The notes below the pieces were generated by a model. That model ran no database searches, was not told the DNA's origin, and saw only the letters and a program-made list of their open reading frames with translations. Positions 26,606 to 35,006 of a DNA stretch of 64,000 nucleotides are shown piece after piece (position 1 is the stretch's first letter; every line of letters starts with the position of its first letter). Position numbers and translations under genes: made by a program. The DNA is taken from NCBI GenBank assembly GCA_002404995.1, contig DHKY01000004.1:216540-280539 (forward strand), written 5' to 3'. This DNA comes from Caryophanales bacterium UBA4682 (GTDB lineage: Bacteria; Bacillota_I; Bacilli_A; RFN20; CAG-288).

Positions 26606-26634
26606 TTGAATTATGTTTTTTTAAGATTTATAAT
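26606..26634 (+). promoter_or_regulatory. Promoter of the subtilase gene
   Basis: TTGAAT, 17 nt, TATAAT. Confidence 0.7.
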
Positions 26635-26661
26635 TACACAAAAATAAAGGAGGAATATGGA

Positions 26662-28413
26662 GTGAAACGCTTTAGGCAAAAATTAGCTTTCATATTATTT
26701 CTATTTTCTTGCTGTAATATCAAGAACACTAATAATTTTAACAATATTCCTATCACAAACGCCTGTTTTCAAGGTGATGAAATTTCGTTTAATGATAATA
26801 ACGAAGAACAAGGTAAGTTTGACCACTCAGAGCTTTCTTTCATGGTTCCAAATAACTTTAATTCTTCGGAAATAATATCAAACTATGAGAATAATTCGAG
26901 TTATGACCAGTCTCCCAAGGCGTTAGACGAATATCTTCATGAGGCAGCAAACAAATACTATTTCAACTTAAAAGACAACCTAATTAATGACTATCATTTG
27001 AATATTCAAAATCTAAAAGATTTAAATATCCCATATCCTTGTTTTACATTCTTCTTCTCTAAAGTTATTTCAGATCAAAACATACAAAGCTTGTTAGAAG
27101 AAATTAATCTTTACTCCATTCCTACGGATTGGGTGATATCAGCCATTAACATTTATTCCAAAGAGATTTCTCCAGACAAAAGTATTTCTGCTCCGAATCC
27201 TGATTCCTCTTTTGGAAAAGCAATTAGTCACACTGGTCTAAACTATGCTACTTCTTTGAATGATGACTGGCCTTCTATCGGCATTTTAGAATCAATTTCC
27301 AGCCAACATTTATTAACCAAAGAGAATTCCTACGACTATGGAAACCATATATTTGACAATGGCATAGATTGGCGCCAATATTCTCATATCAGTAAAGTAG
27401 CTTCTATTATCACTGGCGAGAAAGGACTCTGTAAAGGTGCTCCGCTTTATTGTTACTTATCAGACTTCTCTATTGAAAATATATTTGAAAATTTAAAGGA
27501 GAGGGCCAAAAATAGGGTTAAAGTTGTAAATAGGAGTTTTCATATCGTCAACTATGACAGCCATATTTCAAGTACTCTTGAGAAAATGCCGACGCTTTTT
27601 GATAAATTTTCTAAAGAGCAAAACATTCTAATTGTAGCTGCTTCAGGGAATATCTCTGACGACGAAAGTGATAGAATCAGTCCTCCTGGTTCTTGCTATA
27701 ATGCAATAACAGTTGGATCTACTGACATTACCGGAAGCAAAGTATCTGATTTTTCAAAGTATAAAACTTATCGTACTTACCATATTAAGCCTGATGTCGT
27801 TGCACCAGGAGAATTCAATATTCCATTCGACGATTCTTTTGTACGGGGGACAAGCTTTTCCACCCCAATTGTAACATCAGAAGTAGCAACACTCATGAAA
27901 AACTATCCTTTTCTTCAAAAACACCCTGAAAAAGTGTTTGCATTGCTCTGTGCTTCCTCTTGGCCCAAAGAATTAGAGTCTCATGCAAATGAAAATCTGG
28001 CAAATCGTGCAGGATTTAACCAACAATTTGGAGCTGGTATGATTAACTATTGTTCTGCCGCTAATAACATAAATAACGTTGCCGGTTTCAATCTTGAAAA
28101 TAGCCAAACAAGTTTTAGAACAAAGGTGTTCCATATAGACAAGTACTCTTCGTTTATAGCCTCCGCCTTTTGGCTTGCCGAAGCAAAAGCAAATGGAAAC
28201 ACTTTTGCTGAGTTTTTCTCAGATTATGATTTTTATCTCTATTCTTCTGATGATAAATTATTGACTAGTTCCTGCACAGAAAAGACAAATGTTGAACGAG
28301 TAGAAACTTATTTGCCCAAGGGAGACTACTATTTAAAACTTTTAAAAAAATCAGTTAAAAAGACAACAGATCCTGATAGCGGTGCAATCGCTTGGTGTAT
28401 TACAGAAATATAA
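26662..28413 (+). CDS. S8 subtilisin-like peptidase, secreted, with atypical catalytic Asp position
   Basis: 583 residues from GTG 26662, 6 nt after AAAGGAGGAA; an ATG six bases upstream is closed by TGA. Signal/lipoprotein-like N-terminus FILFLFSCCN (cysteine at 17-18). Pro-region about 90-170. Catalytic domain: His242 in SHISKVASIITG, oxyanion Asn330 in VAASGN, Ser398 in GTSFSTPIV. The strand that should carry Asp (V-x-VIDTG) reads SIGILESIS, with Glu210. VVNMSF (AGG for Met) matches the family's VINMSLG. The last 110 residues resemble a PPC beta domain (DYDFYLYSSDDKLL, LPKGDYYLKL). Likely an extracellular protease of the accessory block, or an inactive binder if Glu cannot replace Asp. Confidence 0.78.
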   Translation: MKRFRQKLAFILFLFSCCNIKNTNNFNNIPITNACFQGDEISFNDNNEEQGKFDHSELSFMVPNNFNSSEIISNYENNSSYDQSPKALDEYLHEAANKYYFNLKDNLINDYHLNIQNLKDLNIPYPCFTFFFSKVISDQNIQSLLEEINLYSIPTDWVISAINIYSKEISPDKSISAPNPDSSFGKAISHTGLNYATSLNDDWPSIGILESISSQHLLTKENSYDYGNHIFDNGIDWRQYSHISKVASIITGEKGLCKGAPLYCYLSDFSIENIFENLKERAKNRVKVVNRSFHIVNYDSHISSTLEKMPTLFDKFSKEQNILIVAASGNISDDESDRISPPGSCYNAITVGSTDITGSKVSDFSKYKTYRTYHIKPDVVAPGEFNIPFDDSFVRGTSFSTPIVTSEVATLMKNYPFLQKHPEKVFALLCASSWPKELESHANENLANRAGFNQQFGAGMINYCSAANNINNVAGFNLENSQTSFRTKVFHIDKYSSFIASAFWLAEAKANGNTFAEFFSDYDFYLYSSDDKLLTSSCTEKTNVERVETYLPKGDYYLKLLKKSVKKTTDPDSGAIAWCITEI

Positions 28414-28430
28414 AAAAGGAGAGAGGTAAA

Positions 28431-28937
28431 ATGAAAAAGAAAATTCTAGTATTTGCTCTTTGCTGTAGTTTGTTTACTGCATGCAAGCAACAAGAAAATC
28501 CTGCAAAAGAAACCTTCCTATATTCCAACATCAATTACTTAAATATCCTTGAGAATCAATCCGGTTTAAACAATAAGGAAATCTACGGAACGAGTTTTTA
28601 TATTGACTTCAATGATGATTTCGATTCGCGGAAAATCACCGATGATTATCTAGCTGAACATCCAGATGATTACGCTGGAAGCAGCAAATACCTTTGTGAA
28701 AGGTTACACTGTCACTACACTATCCGTAGATTAGAAATAAGGCAGAAATATGCAAGGACTTTCGACCACTTTTCCAACATTGAAACTGGTCTTCCAAGGA
28801 TTGTCTATACCTATAGTGAAAAATTGACAATTGATGAAATAAACGAGGTCATTCAGAAAAACAATTTTCAGCGCTTACCAAAAACCGATTATGCTATCAG
28901 TGTCCTGTATGAAAGGGATCTGTGCGTACTGGACTAA
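28431..28937 (+). CDS. Lipoprotein resembling the pro-region of the adjacent subtilase
   Basis: 168 residues from ATG 28431 (GGAGAG upstream). Lipobox LFTAC gives a lipid-anchored Cys at residue 18. The C-terminal half, with IVYTYSEKLTIDEINEVI and LPKTDYAISVL, lines up with FTFFFSKVISDQNIQSLL and IPTDWVISAI in the pro-region of the subtilase just upstream (residues about 128-162). Subtilase pro-regions act as intramolecular chaperones and inhibitors, so this may be a stand-alone membrane-anchored inhibitor or maturation factor. The alignment is by eye. Same transcript as the protease, 17 nt downstream. Confidence 0.6.
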   Translation: MKKKILVFALCCSLFTACKQQENPAKETFLYSNINYLNILENQSGLNNKEIYGTSFYIDFNDDFDSRKITDDYLAEHPDDYAGSSKYLCERLHCHYTIRRLEIRQKYARTFDHFSNIETGLPRIVYTYSEKLTIDEINEVIQKNNFQRLPKTDYAISVLYERDLCVLD

Positions 28938-29032
28938 CAGAATCTCCTGTTTTCCAGTTTTGATTAGCTATAAGCCACCACATATTTCTTCTGATGGCAG
29001 AGCAGATAAGCTTTTCGTTTATATGCAATAGA

Positions 29033-29064
29033 AAAATCCGGCAGCGGTTGTTCTGCCGGATTTT
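29033..29064. terminator. Bidirectional terminator
   Basis: AAAATCCGGCAG / CTGCCGGATTTT around CGGTTGTT, between the lipoprotein gene and the feo operon. Confidence 0.85.
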
Positions 29065-29093
29065 CTTTATTGGAGGTATGTAACTGAAATGAG

Positions 29094-29357
29094 TCAGTTA
29101 TCAGCTTTCTTTTTGGATTCTTCCTTATCCCTTTTCTCAAGCTGGCGCTTTTTCTTTAACGCCTTCTTTTGCTGTCTTTTCTTTTCTCCTTTGTATCGGA
29201 GCCTTAAGTACTTCCTTTCTTCTTTCGGATCTTCGTCTTCCGTAAGACGATGACCTTTGCTTTTACGATAGGCAAGATAGATGATAATAGCAAGAAAGGC
29301 AACTAATACGACAGCAAGAATTGTGATGGTTAACGCAAGGGAAGAGGAAAGAATCAT
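29094..29357 (-). CDS. Small FeoB-associated membrane protein
   Basis: 87 residues: one N-terminal transmembrane helix (about 8-30) followed by a very basic Lys/Arg/Glu-rich cytoplasmic tail with coiled-coil character. Its ATG overlaps the feoB stop by 4 nt (ATGA type), so it is translationally coupled. Position and shape resemble the FeoC or FeoB-associated Cys-rich small proteins, but no cysteines are present. Possibly an accessory subunit of the iron transporter. Confidence 0.6.
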   Translation of the reverse strand: MILSSSLALTITILAVVLVAFLAIIIYLAYRKSKGHRLTEDEDPKEERKYLRLRYKGEKKRQQKKALKKKRQLEKRDKEESKKKADN

Positions 29358-31717
29358 GCAGCAGCAGCTTCCTTAGCAGCCTGTTTCTTCCAGTAGTTCT
29401 TGTTGTAGAAGTGAAGTCCGACAAGAGCTAAGGCAATGACAGGCAGAGTGATAGCAAGAGTCCAGGCCCATTCGATGGAGATGTAGGTGAGGCAGCCCAT
29501 GACATAGGAAGTACCAATCCAGAAGGCAAGAGTTCCAAGATAGGATTTACGGTTGACAGACTCGCCTTTCCTTGTAGCGACAGAGGCAAAGCAAGGAATC
29601 GTAGTCCTGTTGAAGACAGCGAAGGCAGTCAGAGAAGCAGCATCAATCGTATGAGCACCAGTGGAAGTAAGCTGAGCAGCTTTGACAATGTCAGCGAATC
29701 CACCAACTGCTTCAACGCCATTGGCAGCTAAGATGCTCTGAACCTGATTCCTGGCAGAGAGCTGTTCCATCGTAGAAGTGACAGCTTCCTTTGCAACAAT
29801 ACCCTGAATCGAGCTGACAGCGAAGGTCCAGGCAAGGCTTCCGCCCTGTAAGTTTCCGAATCCCATCGGAGTGAAGATAGGAGCAATGATCTGACCGATA
29901 TGGCAGAGGATGGAAGCAGAATCGTCTAAGACACCTTCCGTACCAGGAATGAATGTCCAGGTCGGAGTGAACGACTGTAAGAACCAGATAAGAATCGTAG
30001 AAGCGAAGATAATCGTGAAGGCTTTCTTGATGTAATGCTTTCCTTTATCCCAGACATGGATAAGAAGAGCATGGATCTGCGGAAGATGATAGCTCGGAAG
30101 CTCCATGATGAACGGAGGAACCTTTTCACGCTGAGTAGTTTCATTCCTTGCGATAACAGCGACAATCGCAATGACAAATCCAAGCCTATAGACTAAGAAA
30201 GTGAATAATCCAGAATCGAATCCTGCAGCTTCTGCAACGGCATCAGCGATAACTGCAAGGAAGGTTGCTTTTGCACCACAGGTGAAGAACGGAATAACAC
30301 GCCTTGTCTTTGTTCTTTCTTTATCAGAGGCAAGCGTACGTGTGTTGATAATAGCCGGAACGCCGCATCCAAGACCCATAATCCTAGGAATAAAGGCACG
30401 TCCGGAGACACCGAAACGACGGAAAGCACGATCCAAAACGAATGCGATACGAGCCCTGTAACCAGAGTCTTCCCTTAAAGCGAAGAAGGCAAAGAGAACC
30501 CTGATGAGCGGAACAAATCCGATAACGGCTGCAATACCATTTAAGATACCATCATAGATAAAGCTGGTGAGCCATTCCGGTGAACCGGCAGCGACAAGTC
30601 CCTTCTGAATCGCAAGGCAGATAAGACCCTGTAATCCATTATCATTTCCATCGCCAATCAGGCTTTGGAAGAAGGTACCAATGGAATGGAGGCCATCTTC
30701 AGACCAGAAGAGCCCATCGAAGACAGCAACCGGATCACCATCACCGACTGTAATCTTAATCAGTCCATGATAGCCTTCGCCGAAATTGACACCCCTAGCA
30801 TGTAGATAGAAGAGGTCATCTGCAAAGGTAAAGTGGAAGACTAAGAAGAGCCTGACAATCCTAATTGGGAAGGCAGCCCATTTGTTGGTCAGAACTTTAT
30901 CAATCTTATCGGATAACGATAGTTTCTTGCTTTCCTTAATCGGTGCACCCTTACGGCAGCCCTCTAATTGTTTGCTGATATATTTATAACGGAAATCCGC
31001 GCTGTTCGCTTCAAAGTCTTCTGCAGTAACGCCAAGCTTGCTGACAGCTTCATAGGCAACCTTGTTCTTCTGCTGCTCGATTTCATCTCCCTCTAACGCC
31101 TTGACGGCATGGAAGAGCGGATTCTCGATATTTTCATCTGCATACACCTTCTTGGCCTGTTCCAAGGTTGCATTCAGGCTTCCGCCTGCCCAGCTGGACT
31201 TTCCTTCCCGCTTGGCCTTGGCAGCTTCAATCGCCTGTTTCCTTAATTCATCAAGATTCGTACGATGAAGTGCAGAGATTTCAACAACCGGAACACCAAG
31301 CCGTTTGCTCAGCTCTTTGGAGTCGATTGTCACGCCTGTATCTTTTAAGGCATCCATCCTGTTTAAGGCAATAACAACAGGGACATCCATTTCAAGAATC
31401 TGAGTCGTCCTATAAAGGTTACGTTCGAGGTTCGTGGCATCAATGACATTGATGACACAATCTGGATGTTCTTCCAGGATGAAGTTACGGGAGATAACCT
31501 CTTCCGGAGTATACGGACTCCTGGAATAGATACCAGGGAGGTCGACAATCTCAGCTTTTCCGACTTCTTTATTCTGATAGGTTCCTTCCCGTTTTTCGAC
31601 CGTAACACCCGGCCAGTTTCCAACATAGGCAGTAGATCCGGTCAAAGAGTTGAAAAGGGTCGTTTTACCGCAGTTCGGGTTGCCGGCAAGGGCAAAAGTT
31701 AATTTCTTTTCTTCCAT
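29354..31717 (-). CDS. feoB: Ferrous iron transporter FeoB
   Basis: 787 residues. N-terminal G domain: GNPNCGKTTLFN (G1), DLPGIYS (G3), ALNMMD (G4; AGG-ATG). Core membrane domain with Gate regions: EDSGYMARIAFVLDR, SGRAFIPMIMGLGCGVPA, ERTKTMRVIPFFTCGAK. In EDSGYMAR the Met is AGG and the Arg CGT, which is the family-invariant pattern. Imports Fe2+ across the membrane, driven or gated by GTP. Encoded behind two FeoA genes and coupled to a small membrane protein; an operator for a metalloregulator covers the operon's transcription start. Confidence 0.96.
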   Translation of the reverse strand: MEEKKLTFALAGNPNCGKTTLFNSLTGSTAYVGNWPGVTVEKREGTYQNKEVGKAEIVDLPGIYSRSPYTPEEVISRNFILEEHPDCVINVIDATNLERNLYRTTQILEMDVPVVIALNRMDALKDTGVTIDSKELSKRLGVPVVEISALHRTNLDELRKQAIEAAKAKREGKSSWAGGSLNATLEQAKKVYADENIENPLFHAVKALEGDEIEQQKNKVAYEAVSKLGVTAEDFEANSADFRYKYISKQLEGCRKGAPIKESKKLSLSDKIDKVLTNKWAAFPIRIVRLFLVFHFTFADDLFYLHARGVNFGEGYHGLIKITVGDGDPVAVFDGLFWSEDGLHSIGTFFQSLIGDGNDNGLQGLICLAIQKGLVAAGSPEWLTSFIYDGILNGIAAVIGFVPLIRVLFAFFALREDSGYRARIAFVLDRAFRRFGVSGRAFIPRIMGLGCGVPAIINTRTLASDKERTKTRRVIPFFTCGAKATFLAVIADAVAEAAGFDSGLFTFLVYRLGFVIAIVAVIARNETTQREKVPPFIMELPSYHLPQIHALLIHVWDKGKHYIKKAFTIIFASTILIWFLQSFTPTWTFIPGTEGVLDDSASILCHIGQIIAPIFTPMGFGNLQGGSLAWTFAVSSIQGIVAKEAVTSTMEQLSARNQVQSILAANGVEAVGGFADIVKAAQLTSTGAHTIDAASLTAFAVFNRTTIPCFASVATRKGESVNRKSYLGTLAFWIGTSYVMGCLTYISIEWAWTLAITLPVIALALVGLHFYNKNYWKKQAAKEAAAA

Positions 31718-31723
31718 GAATGA

Positions 31724-32008
31724 TTACTCCTCTTCATTGGTGAGAGCAGTGATTTTCCTGTTCACATTCTCAGCTTCGCTCTTGCGAAGTGTGAGTTCAT
31801 ATCCGCGGAGAGTAATCTCCACCGGATCTCCAAGCGGAGCTTTCTTGCGAAGGAAGACTTCCGCACCCGGAGTCAATCCCCTATCGAAGATTCTCCGGCG
31901 AAGGCGTCCTTCTCCGGACACCTTCTCGATGACTCCGCTTGCACCGACCGGTAACTGGTCGAGTGTTACGAAATCACCGATTTTCAGTTCGTTTTCATCG
32001 TTTTCCAT
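31724..32008 (-). CDS. feoA: FeoA domain protein (second of two)
   Basis: 94 residues with the SH3-like FeoA pattern: LPVGASGVIEKV, RLRRRIFDMGLTPGAEV and PVEITLRGYELTLRKSEAENV. DMGLTPG carries AGG at the invariant Met while the preceding Arg run is CGC, CGC, CGG, AGA. Binds or modulates FeoB. Lies 6 nt upstream of feoB. Confidence 0.92.
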   Translation of the reverse strand: MENDENELKIGDFVTLDQLPVGASGVIEKVSGEGRLRRRIFDRGLTPGAEVFLRKKAPLGDPVEITLRGYELTLRKSEAENVNRKITALTNEEE

Positions 32009-32011
32009 ATA

Positions 32012-32239
32012 TTAATCGGTCCTTTCCTCAACACTAATGCGCGATGCAATCTGACGATCCAAGGCGAGTCGGGTATCTCCGATGCGAACAATCGTTCCGC
32101 TTGCTTCCTGTGACAGGACATGAAATTCGTGTCCTTCAACAACTCCGAGACTCGCTAGGTGTTTTTTCCTGTCGAGTGCTGCAGAGACATGCATAATACG
32201 ATAGTTCTTTTCATTTTCCGCTAAGAATAATGGCATCAT
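32012..32239 (-). CDS. feoA: FeoA domain protein (first of two)
   Basis: 75 residues: HLASLGVVEGHEFHVLSQ, GTIVRIGDTRLALDRQIASRI fit the FeoA fold, more diverged than its neighbour. First gene of the feo operon; GGAGGG 4 nt before the ATG. Separate FeoA copies before feoB are common in Firmicutes. Confidence 0.85.
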   Translation of the reverse strand: MMPLFLAENEKNYRIMHVSAALDRKKHLASLGVVEGHEFHVLSQEASGTIVRIGDTRLALDRQIASRISVEERTD

Positions 32240-32256
32240 GAACCCTCCTTCAACTA

Positions 32257-32272
32257 GTTAGCTCTGGCTAAC
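32257..32272 (-). promoter_or_regulatory. Operator at the feo transcription start
   Basis: Inverted repeat GTTAGC-TCTG-GCTAAC, core TTAG-N6-CTAA, just after the feo -10 box. The same core occurs in the divergent promoter 44 bp away. Probably the site of the adjacent DtxR/MntR-type regulator. Confidence 0.6.
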
Positions 32273-32279
32273 ATGTGAT

Positions 32280-32308
32280 ATTTTAAGGCTGCTTTTTCTT
32301 CTTGTCAA
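32280..32308 (-). promoter_or_regulatory. feo operon promoter
   Basis: TTGACA, 17 nt, TAAAAT on the minus strand; its -35 overlaps the -35 of the divergent promoter. Confidence 0.75.
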
Positions 32309-32329
32309 TAAAAAATTAGTGTATACTAA
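32299..32329 (+). promoter_or_regulatory. Promoter with operator for the HMA-regulator pair
   Basis: TTCTTG, 17 nt, TATACT. The palindrome TTAGTGTATACTAA (32316-32329; TTAG-N6-CTAA) covers the -10 box, matching the core of the feo operator. Confidence 0.6.
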
Positions 32330-32349
32330 CGCAAAAGGAGATCTACCCA

Positions 32350-32622
32350 ATGACAAAAACAATATTATCGATTGACGGAAGGAAATGCTCAGAATGCGAG
32401 GCACATGTCAATCGTTTGCTTTTAGACCATATCAAGGAAGCAGTCGATGTCAAAAGCAGTGCAAGAAAGAACACATCCGTCATTTGCTCAGACAATAAAA
32501 TCAGCAACGAGCAAGCGGAAAGGGCGCTGAAAGGCTCCGGATACAAACTTCTGGAAGTCACATACGAGGAAGGAATCAAGGATTCATTGTCTTATCGCCT
32601 GAAGAAGAAGTTCCGTTCTTAA
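32350..32622 (+). CDS. HMA-domain metal-binding protein (copper-chaperone type)
   Basis: 90 residues. The heavy-metal motif appears as DGMKCSECEAHVNRLL near residues 9-24, where the Met of GMxCxxC is an AGG codon and the following Arg is CGT. The domain resembles CopZ/MerP in its first 70 residues but is sequence-poor afterwards. It may bind Cu+ or another soft metal in the cytoplasm, or supply metal information. Shares a divergent, operator-bearing promoter with the feo operon. Under the standard code the diagnostic Met is lost, which would weaken automatic annotation. Confidence 0.7.
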   Translation: MTKTILSIDGRKCSECEAHVNRLLLDHIKEAVDVKSSARKNTSVICSDNKISNEQAERALKGSGYKLLEVTYEEGIKDSLSYRLKKKFRS

Positions 32623-32634
32623 AGTGTACATTGC

Positions 32635-32664
32635 TTGAATAACTTTTCCTTTCCCTTTATCATA
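32635..32664 (+). promoter_or_regulatory. Promoter abutting the regulator gene
   Basis: TTGAAT, 18 nt, TATCAT; the ATG is 6 nt after the -10 and has no Shine-Dalgarno, so transcripts from here would be leaderless. Confidence 0.45.
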
Positions 32665-32669
32665 TAGGT

Positions 32670-33047
32670 ATGATTACAACAAACGAGTCAAAAGAAGATT
32701 ATCTTGAACGAATACTAAGGCTTCAGGAAAGCGGAAATTCGAAAGTCCATGCAGTTGATATCGCCGAATCCATGGGTTTTTCCAAGGCAAGTGTTTCGAT
32801 TGCGCTGAAGAAGCTAGAAGAGAGCCACCTCGTCTCTGTCGGAGAGAAGCAGGTGCTTAGTCTTACCGAAGAAGGCAGGAAAATCGCAAAGAAGATCTAT
32901 GAGCGTCATCAAATCATCGGAGGAATCTTCATCGCATTAGGCGTCCCAAAGGAAATCGCCTACGAGGATGCCTGCAAAGTAGAGCATGACCTCAGCGATG
33001 AAACCTTCCAGGCAAGGAAAAACTATTACCTTACCGAACTGAATTAG
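32670..33047 (+). CDS. DtxR/MntR-family metal-dependent regulator
   Basis: 125 residues. ESKEDYLERILMLQES, VHAVDIAESMGFSKASVSIALKKLEE (winged helix), LTEEGRKIAKKIYERHQII and EDACKVEHDLSDETF give the DNA-binding and metal-binding/dimerisation domains; no C-terminal SH3-like FeoA domain, as in MntR. The metal ligands E-x2-H in DACKVEHDLS and the H of ERH are present. Expected to bind TTAG-N6-CTAA when loaded with Fe2+ or Mn2+ and to repress feo. ILMLQ has AGG for Met, YLER has CGA for Arg. Confidence 0.88.
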   Translation: MITTNESKEDYLERILRLQESGNSKVHAVDIAESMGFSKASVSIALKKLEESHLVSVGEKQVLSLTEEGRKIAKKIYERHQIIGGIFIALGVPKEIAYEDACKVEHDLSDETFQARKNYYLTELN

Positions 33048-33057
33048 TGTCAAAAGA

Positions 33058-33094
33058 AAACGGCTCCATGAGGCTAAGCTTCTAGGAGTCGTTT
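33058..33094. terminator. Bidirectional terminator
   Basis: AAACGGCTCC / GGAGTCGTTT (one G-T pair), flanked by A and T runs, between the regulator and trkH. Confidence 0.75.
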
Positions 33095-33117
33095 TTAGTT
33101 CTGGTTTGTAACGTCTA

Positions 33118-35004
33118 TTATTGTTTATCCGTAGTCTCTTCGTTTTGTTTTTCTCTGCAGACTTGTCCAGAGGAAACAGAGGAGAACTCGTCTTTCTTTT
33201 TCCTCTCTTCCTGCTCCTTCTTTGCAAATTCAAGGTTTTTCTTGCTATAGGAATTTTTTCTGTTCTTAAGAGAACGTATCCTCTTTCCAAAGAGAGAAAC
33301 ATAAACGAATAGCTCAAGACGTCCAAGCAGCCTTCCGACCATCTCGATATAAAGAACAGCAATGCCAGAAGCTGTCCTAGAGCGGGAATAATTGATGATA
33401 CCGGTAGAAAGACCGACACCGCCGATAGCAGAAGAAAAATCGAACAGACAGTCACTGAAAGTAAACGTATCGCCGGTCCTATCTCCTCTGATCCAATTGC
33501 ATTGCTTTGCAATCAAGGCTATGAGTAAGGAGCCAAACAGTGTCACTATTGTATAGGAAGCGATATAAGTCCAGGCTTCGGATACTTCTTCCTCTGTAAC
33601 TCGTGTCTTGACTCCATACTTATAGATTGTCTCAACTTGCTCCTCTCCGTTCTTTCTCTGAGAAGACTTGATTCGGAAGAGAATATCTCCAAGAGCCAGA
33701 CCGATACGATGCTGTTTGATGGCTCCGGAGGTAGATCCATTCTGACCACCAGTCCTCCTAAGCATAGAAAGAAGGAAGATAACATAGGTAGGGAAGCGAA
33801 TCCTCTGCCCGCTTGTGTATCCTTGGATTGCCGTAACCGGAGTCCTAGAAGCAAGAGACGTGAATCCATAGAAGCCAGAAGAAACGGAGGCAAAAGAAGT
33901 ATTCCTGATAGCATGAGCCTGATAGCTATCGACGGCCTGGAAGCCGGTTCCAGTAAGTGCAGATACCCTCTCAAAAGTTCCATAGCGGAACCCAGCTGCG
34001 ACATTCCCGCCAAAATACTGAGCAAATCCGGTAATAAGGAAAGGCCATACAAACAGAAGCACAAGGAAGAACACGACATATTCAAAATGGCGTAGGACTT
34101 TGAGTCTTCGTTTAAAAATAGAGTAATGGATCCTGAAATTCGTGGCTCCTAAAAGCATCAGCACTTCCGTAACGACTTCAATGGCAATGCCTCTCCATTG
34201 TCCGTTCAGCGAGACTTCAAGAGAGAGCGAATTGATACTGTTGGCTTTGGTCGAAAAGCCGCCTGTCGCTAAGGCGGTGATGGAATGACAGAGAGCATCG
34301 AAAGGCTTGACACCAAAAGAAATATAAAGAACCCTTCCGAATATCCTATAAGCAAGATAAATGGAAAAGATAAGACGTGCCGATTTCGCAAGGTTCGGAA
34401 GCAGCTTATCATTATGTCCTTCCAATTGATACAGATTCAAACCGGATGACTCCGAAAAGGCAGATGCAGCTGCTAAGACGAGTCCGATGCCACCGACAAA
34501 CTGGGTCAATGCCCGATGAAAGAAAAGGCAGTGATGATAAACATCCGTAGTTCCGTCGGGTAAAGTATAGATTTCTTTGGAAAAATCAATAATCGTAAGA
34601 CCAGCGGTAGTATAACCAGATGCTGATTCATAAAGAGATTGGTTAAAAGTATAGCCATAGAAAAGGTAAGGAACCGCCGAAGCAAGAATGGCGAGAATCC
34701 AGATGCCAACCAACAAGCCAAGAGCCTGCAAAGAAGTCCTTTTTCCAGTCGGTTTCTTAAAAATGAAGAGAACAAGCAGCCTGCCAAGTCCCAAAGAGGT
34801 TCCGCCAGGAATCAGGAAAGAAAGATAGTCTTTCCACTCGTTTGGGTAGAAGACAAGCCTGATCAGCGGAAGCAGAACAAAAAAACCAATCGTAATCAAA
34901 AAGATTCCGATATACCCAAGAACGAGCCGGGTTCCAGTAACCAGTTTCTTTTCCGGCTGCTGTTTCGGCTGCTCGAATTGGAAATAAAAGTCGTTGGTCT
35001 GCAT
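33118..35004 (-). CDS. trkH: TrkH/KtrB-type potassium transporter subunit
   Basis: 628 residues, longer than usual (about 485) because of a C-terminal basic soluble tail of about 60 residues. Four filter repeats are recognisable: ASGYTTAGLT, ATGGFSTKANS, a third near LTGTGFQAV, and GGVGLSTGI. Membrane helices read properly only with AGG = Met: LAYMIFGMVLYISFG, LLSMLMMTGGQNGSTSG, EMVGMLLGRLE; Arg at these positions would be buried. Conducts K+ (or Na+) inward, gated by the TrkA-type subunits encoded just upstream. Confidence 0.92.
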   Translation of the reverse strand: MQTNDFYFQFEQPKQQPEKKLVTGTRLVLGYIGIFLITIGFFVLLPLIRLVFYPNEWKDYLSFLIPGGTSLGLGRLLVLFIFKKPTGKRTSLQALGLLVGIWILAILASAVPYLFYGYTFNQSLYESASGYTTAGLTIIDFSKEIYTLPDGTTDVYHHCLFFHRALTQFVGGIGLVLAAASAFSESSGLNLYQLEGHNDKLLPNLAKSARLIFSIYLAYRIFGRVLYISFGVKPFDALCHSITALATGGFSTKANSINSLSLEVSLNGQWRGIAIEVVTEVLMLLGATNFRIHYSIFKRRLKVLRHFEYVVFFLVLLFVWPFLITGFAQYFGGNVAAGFRYGTFERVSALTGTGFQAVDSYQAHAIRNTSFASVSSGFYGFTSLASRTPVTAIQGYTSGQRIRFPTYVIFLLSMLRRTGGQNGSTSGAIKQHRIGLALGDILFRIKSSQRKNGEEQVETIYKYGVKTRVTEEEVSEAWTYIASYTIVTLFGSLLIALIAKQCNWIRGDRTGDTFTFSDCLFDFSSAIGGVGLSTGIINYSRSRTASGIAVLYIEMVGRLLGRLELFVYVSLFGKRIRSLKNRKNSYSKKNLEFAKKEQEERKKKDEFSSVSSGQVCREKQNEETTDKQ

Positions 35005-35006
35005 GT

